Below are positions 19,030 to 27,086 of a stretch of 45,998 bases of DNA, piece by piece. Origin of the DNA: Akkermansiaceae bacterium (GTDB lineage Bacteria; Verrucomicrobiota; Verrucomicrobiia; Verrucomicrobiales; Akkermansiaceae). The notes beneath the pieces were generated by a model that saw only the letters and a program-made list of their open reading frames with translations, was not told where the DNA came from and did not search any database. The stretch lies in NCBI GenBank assembly GCA_903919975.1, contig CAIXKE010000072.1:1-45998 (forward strand). The letters run 5' to 3'. The translations under genes and the position numbers were made by a program. Within the stretch, counting starts at the first letter, position 1, and the number at the start of each line of letters is the position of its first letter.

Positions 19030-19141
19030 CTACCAGCGATACCACCCAAAACTGGCCCACACACGTATAAAAATCCTAAAACCGCAATTGGCTTTGGTGG
19101 TTTGTTCTGGACCAGTAGCCTCTCAAGGCTTGGTTCCACTT

Positions 19142-19511
19142 TTACCAAGAAACTTGGGTGTCGTTTTTTTGCCGAACCGGTTCATTGCGACCCTCCAGCA
19201 GAGGCAGCAGGCTCACGCTATCCTCACTGACGTTTCCGGGCAGGCGCGTGCCGAGTATATCGGCGAATGTGGACATCAGGTCTAACTGATGCACGTACGG
19301 GCCGCACACGGAACCGGGCGTCACGACCTTCGGCCAGCGGACGATGAATGGAACTCGATCCCCCCCCCACAACGCCCGTTGCTTATCGGGGCCGAGGGCC
19401 GCGAACTTCAGAGCCCCGGCCTTGTTTCCGTGCTGGAAGCTTAGCCTGTGAAGCTCCTTTCGTTTCAGTTGCAAACAAGCTGATCGTTGCGAGAAGGGAT
19501 ATGGCTTTCAT
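19142..19511 (-). pseudogene. Sulfatase relic with large internal and C-terminal deletions
   Basis: The ATG at 19511 begins a normal-looking signal peptide (MKAISLLATISLFATETKGA). After a frame change the sequence continues with a middle piece of a family S1 sulfatase: ALWGGDRVPFIVRWPKVV, then VHQLDLMSTFADILGTRLP and EDSVSLLPLLEGRN, stopping at 19142. The catalytic CxPxR region and about 300 residues that should lie between the two parts are missing, as is the C-terminus. It cannot be active. Its upstream flank (19524-19570) shares the leader repeat with the GH106-type gene 2 and the oxidoreductase gene. Confidence 0.75.
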
Positions 19512-19523
19512 GAATTTGTTTCT

Positions 19524-19570
19524 TTGCTTTTGGACTGAAGGCCGTTGAAAGAGCCGGTGGCCGGACCGGA
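19524..19570. repeat. Leader repeat, short copy C
   Basis: About 45 bp matching copy B at 32461-32505 with a few differences: TGAAGGCCGTTGAAAGAGCC, followed by GGTGGCCGGACCGG. It lies just upstream of the relic sulfatase start codon, the same position relative to the start as in copies A and B. Confidence 0.7.
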
Positions 19571-19662
19571 GGCGGGAAAAAGAAGTTGAAACAGTCATTG
19601 GGGAAGTCACCGCGGCACTCCGCCTGCCCAAGCCGAACCGGAGGGCGGGGAAATGGGGGATA

Positions 19663-20055
19663 TCAGTCGCCTTTTGCCGGTCGTTGGAAGTCGTCTTCAT
19701 ACCGGACGATGTCGGCCTGTTGCCAGTTGCCAAAGGCGACCTCCAGCACGCGCACGGGTTTGGCTCCGGTGCAACTGAGGCGATGCTTTTCGTTGGCGGG
19801 AATCCAGATCTCGTCGCCGGCCATATACTCGCGTTTGGATTCGCCGACTTGCACGGTCGCGCCGTCATCGATGACGATCCAGAGTTCGGCGCGGCCTGTG
19901 TGGGACTGCAGGCTCAAACGTTGGCCGGGCAGCACGGTCATTAGGCTCACGGTGCCGTCGCTGTTGCAGGCGAATTGCTTGAACGACCCCCACGGGCGTT
20001 CGACAAATCCAATGACGGGTTTTCCGGCGGGAATTGGTTTGGTGACGTAGTTCAT
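19663..20055 (-). CDS. Cupin-type mannose-6-phosphate isomerase
   Basis: A 130-residue single-cupin protein of the type II phosphomannose isomerase family; members interconvert mannose 6-phosphate and fructose 6-phosphate. Family blocks: RPWGSFKQF near residue 20, LPGQRLSLQSH, RAELWIVIDDGA, GDEIWIPANEKHRL and the C-terminal VLEVAFGNWQQADIVRYEDDF. The histidines and glutamate of these blocks form the cupin metal site. Many members are fused to a nucleotidyltransferase; this one is stand-alone. It is the last gene of the hexose operon, 34 bp after the glucose-6-phosphate isomerase gene, and would duplicate the activity of the larger class I enzyme two genes upstream. It could instead serve a related sugar phosphate. 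Confidence 0.88.
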   Translation of the reverse strand: MNYVTKPIPAGKPVIGFVERPWGSFKQFACNSDGTVSLMTVLPGQRLSLQSHTGRAELWIVIDDGATVQVGESKREYMAGDEIWIPANEKHRLSCTGAKPVRVLEVAFGNWQQADIVRYEDDFQRPAKGD

Positions 20056-20089
20056 TTTGAAATGCAGGGTGTTGTCTCTTTGTGATGGT

Positions 20090-20659
20090 TCAATCTGGGC
20101 GCTCCACCATCGCGGGCTTGCCGTCGCGTTCGACGACGATGCAACAGAAGTTTTTTTCCGCTATGGTTGTGTAATCGTGACCGGCCTTGGCGGGATAGAC
20201 GCCGATGTAGGTCAGTGGGGTGTTGCCCACATTCATGGTGCGATGCGCGGTGTGGCCGGGCACATACACCACGTCATTCGGACGCAGCGGAACGATACGG
20301 CTTTCACCAGTCGCTTCGTCTTCCAGCAGCATCACGCCATCGCCTGTTAGGCCGAAGTAAAACTCCGCCGCCGGCCGCCAGGCATGCAGGTGGCCCTTGG
20401 TCATGTAGTACTCGTCGCCGATCTTGCCGGGCAACAGCAGGCCGACGCCGTAATGCAGGTCACCATCGCCGCCAGCCGGTTCCACCGCGCCCACGGAGTA
20501 GAGCAGCGGATTGCCCGTAATCATCGTCGCGTCGTATGCCGCCGTGTCGGCGAAGCAACCGCGCAGGTCGCTCAAGTGGCGTTTCACCATGGACGCGCCG
20601 GGCATCTCACCGGTTACGGGATTGTATTGTGACAGTAGTTCTTCAGGATTCAGAAACAT
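20090..20659 (-). CDS. Cupin-type glucose-6-phosphate isomerase
   Basis: A 189-residue metal-dependent phosphoglucose isomerase of the cupin family, first known from archaea, unrelated to the common bacterial Pgi. It interconverts glucose 6-phosphate and fructose 6-phosphate. The metal-site residues are visible: H90 and H92 in TKGHLHAW, E99 in AAEFYFGLTGDG, and H139 in VPGHTAHRTMN. The length fits the family. It lies 12 bp after the class I mannose-6-phosphate isomerase gene and 34 bp before the small cupin isomerase, so the three isomerases are co-transcribed. Together with the ROK kinase they form a complete route from free mannose or glucose to fructose 6-phosphate. Confidence 0.92.
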   Translation of the reverse strand: MFLNPEELLSQYNPVTGEMPGASMVKRHLSDLRGCFADTAAYDATMITGNPLLYSVGAVEPAGGDGDLHYGVGLLLPGKIGDEYYMTKGHLHAWRPAAEFYFGLTGDGVMLLEDEATGESRIVPLRPNDVVYVPGHTAHRTMNVGNTPLTYIGVYPAKAGHDYTTIAEKNFCCIVVERDGKPAMVERPD

Positions 20660-20671
20660 GGCAATTCCGAT

Positions 20672-22414
20672 CTAAGATCTAACAAAAGCTTTCAAGGTCG
20701 CACACTCCATGCCGAGAGACGGGCCGTGCGGGCGAATGGTGTATGCACCGACGGCGGCGGGAACGATGAAGGTTTCCGCGTAGTGGACGATGTAGGGATC
20801 GAAGGCTCCGGTGGGACTTTCGACAATGGCTTCCTCGCCCTCGACGAGGTTGAGCACATTCACACCGCCGCCGGTGTGGTGGGTGGCGGTGCCGGTGAAC
20901 CAATGACGGCGGGTTTCGATGAACTCGCGTTCGTGCAGGCCGGTGCGCTCTTCACGCCAGCCATCGCCGAAGCCAAGTGGTTCGACGGTATTGACGAGAT
21001 GTTTCATCGTCCAGTCGGTGGTGCGGTCCCACTGGACGTTGGCAAGGCCGTGGTCGAGGTGGATCGGGCGCGGCTTGCCATCCAGTCCGAGGCGGCCCCA
21101 GTCCCACATCTTGAAGGTGAAGATGTAGGGAGTGGCGCTGATTTCGAGGACCATCGATCCGGCTCCGGAACAATGCACGGTGCCGGCCGGAATGAGGAAA
21201 TGGTCGTGTTTCTTCGCCGGGATGCGGTTCGAGTAATCGTTGGCTGGAAATGATTTCTCGCCACGCTGGGCGGCTTCGAGTTCGCTGCGGAAAACTGCGG
21301 GATCGACTCCGTCCTTCAGCCCGAGATAGATGCAGGCATCCGGCACGGTATCGAGCATGTAATAACTCTCGTCTTGCGTGTAGTGCATGCCGAAATGTTG
21401 CTGGATGTATTCGGTGAGCGGATGCACCTGGAACGAGAGGTGGCCGCCGCCGATGGTGTCGAGTAAATCGAAACGGATCGGAAACTCGTCGCCAAATCGC
21501 CTGTATACGGAATCGCCTAACAACGCGCGCGGTTGGTCGAAGACGAGATTGATGGAAGGCATCTCGACGGTGATTCCGCCGATTTCCAGCAGCAGGCTGT
21601 TTTCCTCCGGGACGCAATCGAAACACCAGCCGTAGTTAGGTGCGGAGCGGTCAAGGGCGCAGGCTTCCTTCATCCACTGGCCGCCCCACGGCGCGGGGTC
21701 GAAGAAGGGCACGACTCGAAATGGGCGAGAAACCGCTTCGCGCAGTCCACTGCGGACGGATTCACCTGCAGCCAGCTTCGGTTCGGCGGGATTGTTGGTA
21801 TCCAGCAGAAACTCCCACTTCGCGATGAGCAGGCGTTTCCAGCGGTCTGCCACGCGCCAGTCGATGAAGAAGGCGCGCTTGTATTGGAGGCTGGCCTTGA
21901 GGTCGTGATTGTCCACGCCGAGGTTAGTGGCTTCGTTGCGGCGGAAACGGAGTTGTGCCTCCCAGCGCGCGAGGTCGGCGTAAACGAGCATTCCGTCCTC
22001 CGCGATCAGTGTGGCACCGCAGCCTACCACCATCACGAGGCCGCTTGCGGATGCGATGCATTGTTTCATAGCCTCGACCCGTGCAGGGTCGAAAAAAGCG
22101 GGCATCTGCAAGCCAGTTAGAAAGCCGAACACTGGATCGTCTCCGCCGAGGAAAGGGGCGACGAGCGCATCGATCTCCGCCGCCGGCAGCATGGCCTCGC
22201 GGGTGTGCAGGACCAAGGCCGGATCAAGGCGTGAGGTGAGTTCGCGCAACAAGGCGGACTCATCGACGCCGGGATAACATTCGACGGCAAGCAGAGGCTT
22301 GCCTGTTAGTTTACGGGAAAGGCGTGCTGCGATGTCGTCCCATCCGCTGACGCATTGATCGGCGGTGTTAGAGACGGTGACGGCGGGGTATTTTTCGTAG
22401 TTCGGTGTTCTCAA
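20672..22414 (-). CDS. Class I mannose-6-phosphate isomerase with N-terminal degenerate kinase-like domain
   Basis: About 580 residues, much longer than the roughly 390-residue classical ManA. The C-terminal half is a class I phosphomannose isomerase: SFQVHPLTEY (zinc-binding Gln and His), TQDESYYMLD (zinc Glu) and IPAGTVHCSGAGS (zinc His). The N-terminal 230 residues resemble a uridine-kinase-like P-loop fold whose nucleotide loop is degenerate (ECYPGVDESALLREL, without the Walker lysine), so this part is probably structural or regulatory. Start: the TTG at 22414 overlaps the ROK stop as TTGA and yields RTPNYEKYPAVTV, the usual beginning of this family; an ATG at 22450 would overlap the ROK gene by 40 bp. 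Known activity: mannose 6-phosphate to fructose 6-phosphate. The cPGI gene follows after 12 bp. Confidence 0.88.
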   Translation of the reverse strand: MRTPNYEKYPAVTVSNTADQCVSGWDDIAARLSRKLTGKPLLAVECYPGVDESALLRELTSRLDPALVLHTREAMLPAAEIDALVAPFLGGDDPVFGFLTGLQMPAFFDPARVEAMKQCIASASGLVMVVGCGATLIAEDGMLVYADLARWEAQLRFRRNEATNLGVDNHDLKASLQYKRAFFIDWRVADRWKRLLIAKWEFLLDTNNPAEPKLAAGESVRSGLREAVSRPFRVVPFFDPAPWGGQWMKEACALDRSAPNYGWCFDCVPEENSLLLEIGGITVEMPSINLVFDQPRALLGDSVYRRFGDEFPIRFDLLDTIGGGHLSFQVHPLTEYIQQHFGMHYTQDESYYMLDTVPDACIYLGLKDGVDPAVFRSELEAAQRGEKSFPANDYSNRIPAKKHDHFLIPAGTVHCSGAGSMVLEISATPYIFTFKMWDWGRLGLDGKPRPIHLDHGLANVQWDRTTDWTMKHLVNTVEPLGFGDGWREERTGLHEREFIETRRHWFTGTATHHTGGGVNVLNLVEGEEAIVESPTGAFDPYIVHYAETFIVPAAVGAYTIRPHGPSLGMECATLKAFVRS

Positions 22415-23388
22415 GTGGATTGGGGATGGAATTGTTCCTGGAGGAGCCATTCGGCGGCGACAAGCGCAGCTTGATCACCGAGTTCGGAGGCGCTGACGGT
22501 GACGCGCCCCCACGGCGTGTTGGCGTGGCTGGCAATGTGATTCTCAATGAAGGGCACGATCACGTCGGCGCTGCCCATGATGCCGCCGCCGAGAACGAGG
22601 ATTTCCGGGTCATAGGCGTGGATGAGATTTACGGCGAGCGTGGCCCAGATGCGGAGGCTGTGATCGCGGAGGGCAAGCGCGCATGCATCACCGCTGGCGG
22701 CGTGTTTGAAGACCGACGCGAAGTCGAGCAAGGACTCGGCGGCGAGCGCGCTTTTCTGATAGTCAGGACGCGAGTGAGCCATCGCGTTCAGAAATGCGGT
22801 GGATGCCTCGGCTTCGGCACAGCCGGTATTGCCGCATCCGCAGGCACGGCCGTTGAAGCGGAGCGATGAATGCCCGCCGAGTATTGCTGCCTGGCCGTGC
22901 TTACCGCGAATCACCTGGCCCTGCATGATGGCGGCGGTGCCGATGCCGGTGCCGAGCGTGATCATCACCACATCGTCCGCTCCCTGACCCGCGCCGTATT
23001 TCCACTCGCCAATGAGCGCCATGCGCGCGTCGTTTTCAATGGCGAGCGGAAGACCGAACTCGCACCTGGCCCAGTCACGGAGATCAAGATCCATGGCATC
23101 GGAATATTTTCCATACTCAGCAAGCACGCGGCCCGTAGCGACATCGATCAGGCTGGGAAAGGCGATGGAAACTCCAGTGCAGTCGGCTGATTCCAGTTGG
23201 AGGGATTCCAGCAGGTTCCTCCATGCAGCGGCGAGCCGTGGCAAAGCATTTGCGATGCCATTCTCCGAGTGTGCGGGGATGGTAGTCTGCGCGAGGAGAT
23301 GGCCAGCGCACACCACGCCAATCTTGATGCGTGTACCGCCGAGGTCGCACGCGAGAGACGGGGGAGGCACGCGAAGATCGACGCTCAC
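22411..23388 (-). CDS. ROK-family sugar kinase
   Basis: Phosphorylates a free hexose; in this operon glucose or mannose are the likely substrates. About 325 residues. The N-terminal CDLGGTRIKIGVV is the ATP-binding phosphate loop, TLGTGIGTAAI is the second, and ACGCGNTGCAEAEAS is the ROK zinc-binding cysteine cluster. A DNA-binding domain is absent, so it is an enzyme rather than a repressor. The start is taken as GTG at 23388, which overlaps the transporter stop as GTGA, a usual sign of translational coupling; the open frame continues to 23589 only as a shadow inside the transporter gene. The 3' end overlaps the mannose-6-phosphate isomerase start. Glucokinase versus mannokinase cannot be decided from sequence. 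Confidence 0.9.
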   Translation of the reverse strand: MSVDLRVPPPSLACDLGGTRIKIGVVCAGHLLAQTTIPAHSENGIANALPRLAAAWRNLLESLQLESADCTGVSIAFPSLIDVATGRVLAEYGKYSDAMDLDLRDWARCEFGLPLAIENDARMALIGEWKYGAGQGADDVVMITLGTGIGTAAIMQGQVIRGKHGQAAILGGHSSLRFNGRACGCGNTGCAEAEASTAFLNAMAHSRPDYQKSALAAESLLDFASVFKHAASGDACALALRDHSLRIWATLAVNLIHAYDPEILVLGGGIMGSADVIVPFIENHIASHANTPWGRVTVSASELGDQAALVAAEWLLQEQFHPQST

Positions 23389-24764
23389 GACTTGGTAGGT
23401 GAGTTGTTTTTCCAATCCGCCTCGATTTCCTCGAGCGTGCGGCCTTTGGTTTCCGGCAGCATCGCTATCACGAACACGAAGGCAAACAGGCTTACCGCCG
23501 CGTAGATCCAGAATGTCAGTGCCGGGCCGATAGACGGGCTTTCGTTCATCATCGGGAACGTCTGAGCGACCACATAACAGCAAATCCACACAGTGAGCGA
23601 GGCCACCGACATCGCCCGCCCGCGAAGCTTGTTAGGAAAAATCTCGGAGCAGAACAGCCAGGCGACGGGACCCAGCGCCATGGCAAACGCGGCGATGAAA
23701 AGCACCACGCAAACCAATAGTCCCACTCCACTCTGGCCGGTATGGAACATCCAACCGATCAACCCGAGCGCGATCACCTGGACGGCTGTGCCAATCAGCA
23801 GCAGCGGCCGCCGTCCGGCTTTGTCCACCAGCGCGATGGCGACGAAGGTGAAAAGCAGATTGATCACTCCCACCCAAACCGTCGAGGTGAAGGCGGCGTC
23901 CTTTCCTCCGCCGGCGGACTCGAAGATCTCCGTCGAGTAATACATGATCGCGTTGATTCCGCAGAATTGTGAGCAGGCCATCAAAATAATGGCGATGAGC
24001 ATCGGTTTGCGGAATGGTCCGGAGAAAAGTTCCGAGAGGCGGCCCTCGTCGTCGCCGGAAACCCTGCGGATCGCCCGCATTTCCTCATCCGCATGGACGG
24101 GGCCGTCGATTTTCTCGAAAATCTCCCGAGCCTTGGTTTCCTCACCATTCTGGGCGAGCCACCGGGGGCTCTCAGGCACCGCAAAAAGCAGGCCTAGAAA
24201 TAGCAGCGCGGGAGCGCCTCCCAAGCCAAGCATCCAGCGCCAGCCGTAGGCGGTATTCCATGCCTCGTCGCCTATTCCCTGGATGAGCATGTTGATGAAA
24301 AGCGTAAGGAGAATCCCGGTGACGATGCCGAGTTGGAATAATGCACCGAGCCGCCCGCGCAACCGCTCGGGTGACATCTCCGCGATATAGACCGGACAGA
24401 TCATCGATGCAGCCCCGATCCCAATGCCGCCGATGAAGCGTGCCATGAGAAACTCTTCGAATGTCCGTGGCAGCGCGGATAGCAAGGAGGAAAGGCCAAA
24501 TAGAATCGCGCTGATAAACAGGAGCTTCTTGCGTCCGAATCGATCGCTCAGAAACCCTGCGAGCATCGCGCCCGGAATGCAGCCAAGGATGGCGCTGGCA
24601 CCCGCGAAGCCCTGTTGCGCGGGTGTCAGGCCGAGGTGCGCCTTCAGGTAGGAATTGGCTCCGTTGATCACAGCGGAGTCATAGCCAAACAGGAAGCCTC
24701 CGATGGCGGTGACGCCGGTGGCAAAGAGCACGAAAGCGATGGAGTTGGTTTGTGGGTAAGTCAT
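23385..24764 (-). CDS. MFS sugar transporter (sugar porter family)
   Basis: A 459-residue inner-membrane sugar symporter of the XylE/GLUT type with twelve predicted helices. Signatures in order: GFLFGYDSAVINGA in helix 1, DRFGRKKLL in the loop after helix 2, RFIGGIGIGAASMICPVYIAE, PESPRWLAQNG after helix 6, DKAGRRPLL in the second half, and the C-terminal PETKGRTLEEIE. All conserved sugar-porter motifs are present, so it should be functional. It probably brings in a hexose for the ROK kinase encoded immediately downstream with a 4-nt overlap. It follows the GntR gene by 31 bp, implying one operon. Confidence 0.94.
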   Translation of the reverse strand: MTYPQTNSIAFVLFATGVTAIGGFLFGYDSAVINGANSYLKAHLGLTPAQQGFAGASAILGCIPGAMLAGFLSDRFGRKKLLFISAILFGLSSLLSALPRTFEEFLMARFIGGIGIGAASMICPVYIAEMSPERLRGRLGALFQLGIVTGILLTLFINMLIQGIGDEAWNTAYGWRWMLGLGGAPALLFLGLLFAVPESPRWLAQNGEETKAREIFEKIDGPVHADEEMRAIRRVSGDDEGRLSELFSGPFRKPMLIAIILMACSQFCGINAIMYYSTEIFESAGGGKDAAFTSTVWVGVINLLFTFVAIALVDKAGRRPLLLIGTAVQVIALGLIGWMFHTGQSGVGLLVCVVLFIAAFAMALGPVAWLFCSEIFPNKLRGRAMSVASLTVWICCYVVAQTFPMMNESPSIGPALTFWIYAAVSLFAFVFVIAMLPETKGRTLEEIEADWKNNSPTKS

Positions 24765-24795
24765 GAATAGTTAACTTGGGGAGTTGATATCGGGA

Positions 24796-25581
24796 TCACT
24801 TGTGACGGAGGCTGAGGGTGAGTTGGAAGCGCTCGCAAAGGTAGTGCACGAGAGCGAACTCCATCGGATGCCGTCCGGCATCCAGCACGGTCCGGGCGCG
24901 GCGCAACAACGGTGTGCGCAGCTTGATATCCAGCACCTTTGCCAGCCACTGGGGGGCGGCGATCGCCGCGATTTCCTCATGCGACTCATCGGCGATTGTG
25001 CCGGTCTCCGCATGGATCAATTCATACAAGGGCCGGGTAAAATCGGATTTTTCGGTCAGCCCCAGGCGGGAGTGTAGATAGGACCGGAAATGCACTTCCG
25101 GCCGTTGGTCCCAGCCCCGCACACGGTCGATGCAAAGCACCGGTGCGCCTACTTCGAGCCTTAGGGCTTTGGCGACTTCCGCCGTGGCCGGAGCCGTGTT
25201 CACGCGGGTGCTGTAGGTTTCCACCTGGATGCCCTTGGCGGCCATTTCCCGGGTGAAACTATGCCAAGCACCGATGCCGGATTCGACCCGAGGCTCCACC
25301 ACTCGCGTGCCGATGCCGGCTTTGCGCTCGATGCGGCCCTCCGCCACCAGTTTCGCAGTGGCGTGACGCAGGGTGTTGCGGCTAATGCCCATCGATTTGG
25401 ACAAGGACACCTCATCTGGCAGCAGCCCGGCATCGCGATACTCGGGCCGCGCGATCAGCTCACGCAAGAAGAGTTCCGCTTGGGCGTGCAGGGGCAGAGA
25501 GCTGCGATGATCCAGCCGCGGAGCGGAACGGGACGATGTGGAGGATCGGGAAACAGCGAGCACGTGCAAATGTTTGAACAT
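24796..25581 (-). CDS. GntR-family transcriptional regulator (UTRA effector domain)
   Basis: A 261-residue HutC-type GntR regulator. The winged helix-turn-helix is at about residues 30-95 (LLPDEVSLSKSMGISRNTL, HATAKLVAEGRIERKAGIG), followed by a UTRA ligand domain (SFTREMAAKGIQVETYSTRV, VLCIDRVRGWDQRPEVHF, ESHEEIAAIAAPQWLAKVL, FALVHYLCERFQLTL). UTRA domains usually bind sugar phosphates or related metabolites. It is the first gene of the hexose operon, 31 bp upstream of the transporter, and probably represses it until substrate is present. A perfect 16-bp palindrome covers its annotated start codon, suggesting autoregulation. The N-terminal 28 residues are poorly conserved-looking, so the true start could lie further inside. 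Confidence 0.9.
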   Translation of the reverse strand: MFKHLHVLAVSRSSTSSRSAPRLDHRSSLPLHAQAELFLRELIARPEYRDAGLLPDEVSLSKSMGISRNTLRHATAKLVAEGRIERKAGIGTRVVEPRVESGIGAWHSFTREMAAKGIQVETYSTRVNTAPATAEVAKALRLEVGAPVLCIDRVRGWDQRPEVHFRSYLHSRLGLTEKSDFTRPLYELIHAETGTIADESHEEIAAIAAPQWLAKVLDIKLRTPLLRRARTVLDAGRHPMEFALVHYLCERFQLTLSLRHK

Positions 25582-25583
25582 TT
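25568..25583. promoter_or_regulatory. Candidate GntR operator palindrome
   Basis: AAATGTTTGAACATTT is a perfect inverted repeat with 7-bp arms and a 2-bp centre, overlapping the annotated GntR start codon. HutC-type regulators bind short palindromes of this size, and the position at the head of the operon fits autoregulation. Function is inferred. Confidence 0.55.
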
Positions 25584-25664
25584 AAGAGAATCAGTCAATC
25601 ATGATCGTATCGGGAGTTCACCGAGCCGGCGCTGTCCGGGTTGACTTGCCCGCACACTTATCGA

Positions 25665-26218
25665 ATATGAGGCGTCGATAAAGATCTTCGCCCGGAACAC
25701 CGAGCCGTCGTCCATCTCGATTTGGGCGATCTTCCCTCCCTCCATGGTTGTCCGGGCAAGGCGTTGCTCTAAATAGACCGATACCCCCGCTTCCCGGACG
25801 AGATCATCAAACACCTCTTCCGCGACATGCGGTTCGAACGTCCATTGAATGGATTTTCTTCCGTACTTAGCCCCGATGCGCTTGTAGAATTCACGGGAGA
25901 TCCCTTGGATGTATTCGGTTCCAACCGTACCAATATCCGTTTCGCCGAGCCCTGATGAGCTGAGTCCGCCAAGATGATCGTTAAAAACCAACAGCGCGAC
26001 CCGCTTACCCTGGCGAGCAGCCTGGACGGCCGCAATTACTCCTCCTGAAGCGCCGCCGTAGACGCAAACTTCGGTTTCATTTTTTGCTTCTCTGGAAGAA
26101 CCGGCAGCTGCCGGGAGCTGGGCTTTTCCGGCAGAGCTTTCTGCGCTTGGAGCGAACCGTTGATTAAAAGCGCCAGTGCGGCGACGATGCTGCCCGGGAT
26201 CGGGAAGAACTGTCTCAT
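25665..26218 (-). pseudogene. FAD-dependent oxidoreductase relic (frameshifted and truncated)
   Basis: The ATG at 26218 starts a signal peptide (MRQFFPIPGSIVAALALLIN, ending SLQAQ). After PEKQK the frame breaks at a run of six A/T bases (26081-26086); one added base would restore reading into NETEVCVYGGASGGVIAAVQ, an FAD-binding dinucleotide fold, followed by ALLVFNDHLGGLSSSGLGE, SREFYKRIGAKYG and FEPHVAEEVFDDLVREAGV. Homology stops at about 25665 (FIDASY, which usually continues EGDLM), so the catalytic remainder is lost. This is the FAD_oxidored family often found in PVC sugar loci. It lies between the GH2 gene and the hexose operon. Confidence 0.75.
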
Positions 26219-26330
26219 GGTATGAATGGTGTTTTTAAGTGATCGCTGCCCATATTGTGGCTGGGCAGCAAGGGATACAAATGATTGAGCAAGGCACTCT
26301 CTCGCGGTGCGCCAGACCCCGGCTGCCATT
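26219..26330. other. Intergenic stretch with an inverted repeat
   Basis: Contains GCTGCCCA and TGGGCAGC (26245-26269, 9-base loop), a perfect 8-bp stem about 60 bp beyond the stop of the C-terminal module gene. No T-run follows, so an intrinsic terminator is doubtful; an operator is equally possible. Confidence 0.35.
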
Positions 26331-27086
26331 TTACATGGGGTGGAGTTCCAGACCGTCGTAAACAATCCAACCGCCGGCGTGACTGGTGATCTTCAGCGTG
26401 TTTTCCCCGGCTTTTAAAGTACCGCTCGGGAACACGATGATTTGCCTGAACGACGTGTCGGGTTTCGGATGGTGGAGGCTCTCTTGGGAGACGCCTGCCC
26501 GCACCTGCAGCTCCTGCCGGCAGCCGTTCAGCTCGACATGCAGCATCGGCGGACGATTGGGGTGAGCGTCCATCAGCTTCAAAACCAAATAGGCGCCCGA
26601 CCCGGCCAGAGGGTCATTCACGCGGAAAGTTACCACGTTGGTGCGAGTCTGTTTTCCCGCCCACTTATCGAGCGGCCCCGGTTGCACAGCAGGCCAATCC
26701 TTAGCCGGATCGGACACCCCCACAGTGAATTGCGCCCCGGGCCGGATTTTATGATCCGCCCCTGCTTTGAAGACGAGATCGCCGGGATCGCGATCGCGCT
26801 GGCCGATCATCCATAACCGAGTCGGAACCTCCACGGTGACGCCAGCCCCCGTGATCTCTCCCACATGGAACGTGTGCTTTCCGGGAGCCAATGGCATGAA
26901 ACAACTATCCGCGGCGGCTTTTTCCCCGCCCCGCAAGCCGACATGGACGTACCGGGCCAGCTTGCCATCCATCCACACGGGCACCAACCAAGTGTGATAG
27001 CGCGCCCCTTTTGCCGAGACCTGTTCGGCGGAGAAGCTCAAGACATGCCCCGGCTTCATGCTGGCTCCCGAGACCGCAACAGACAT
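26331..27086 (-). CDS. Detached C-terminal beta-sandwich module (PL4 domain III-like), probably part of the GH2 protein
   Basis: A 251-residue frame without signal peptide. Visible pieces: RYHTWLVPVWMDGKLARYVH, APGKHTFHVGEI, RLWMIGQRDRDPGDL, FTVGVSDPAKDWPAVQPG and LKAGENTLKITSHAGG. The DPAKDWP region and the following beta-rich tail recall the C-terminal carbohydrate-binding-like domain of PL4 rhamnogalacturonan lyases, a moderate resemblance only. It overlaps the GH2 gene by 31 bp in another frame. At 27098-27104 there is a run of seven C (G on the coding strand); one extra base would join GH2 ...AVEGGDPTPMSVAVSG into one open frame. The likely explanation is a frameshifted GH2 fusion; a separately translated module starting at ATG 27086 is the alternative. 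Confidence 0.6.
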   Translation of the reverse strand: MSVAVSGASMKPGHVLSFSAEQVSAKGARYHTWLVPVWMDGKLARYVHVGLRGGEKAAADSCFMPLAPGKHTFHVGEITGAGVTVEVPTRLWMIGQRDRDPGDLVFKAGADHKIRPGAQFTVGVSDPAKDWPAVQPGPLDKWAGKQTRTNVVTFRVNDPLAGSGAYLVLKLMDAHPNRPPMLHVELNGCRQELQVRAGVSQESLHHPKPDTSFRQIIVFPSGTLKAGENTLKITSHAGGWIVYDGLELHPM

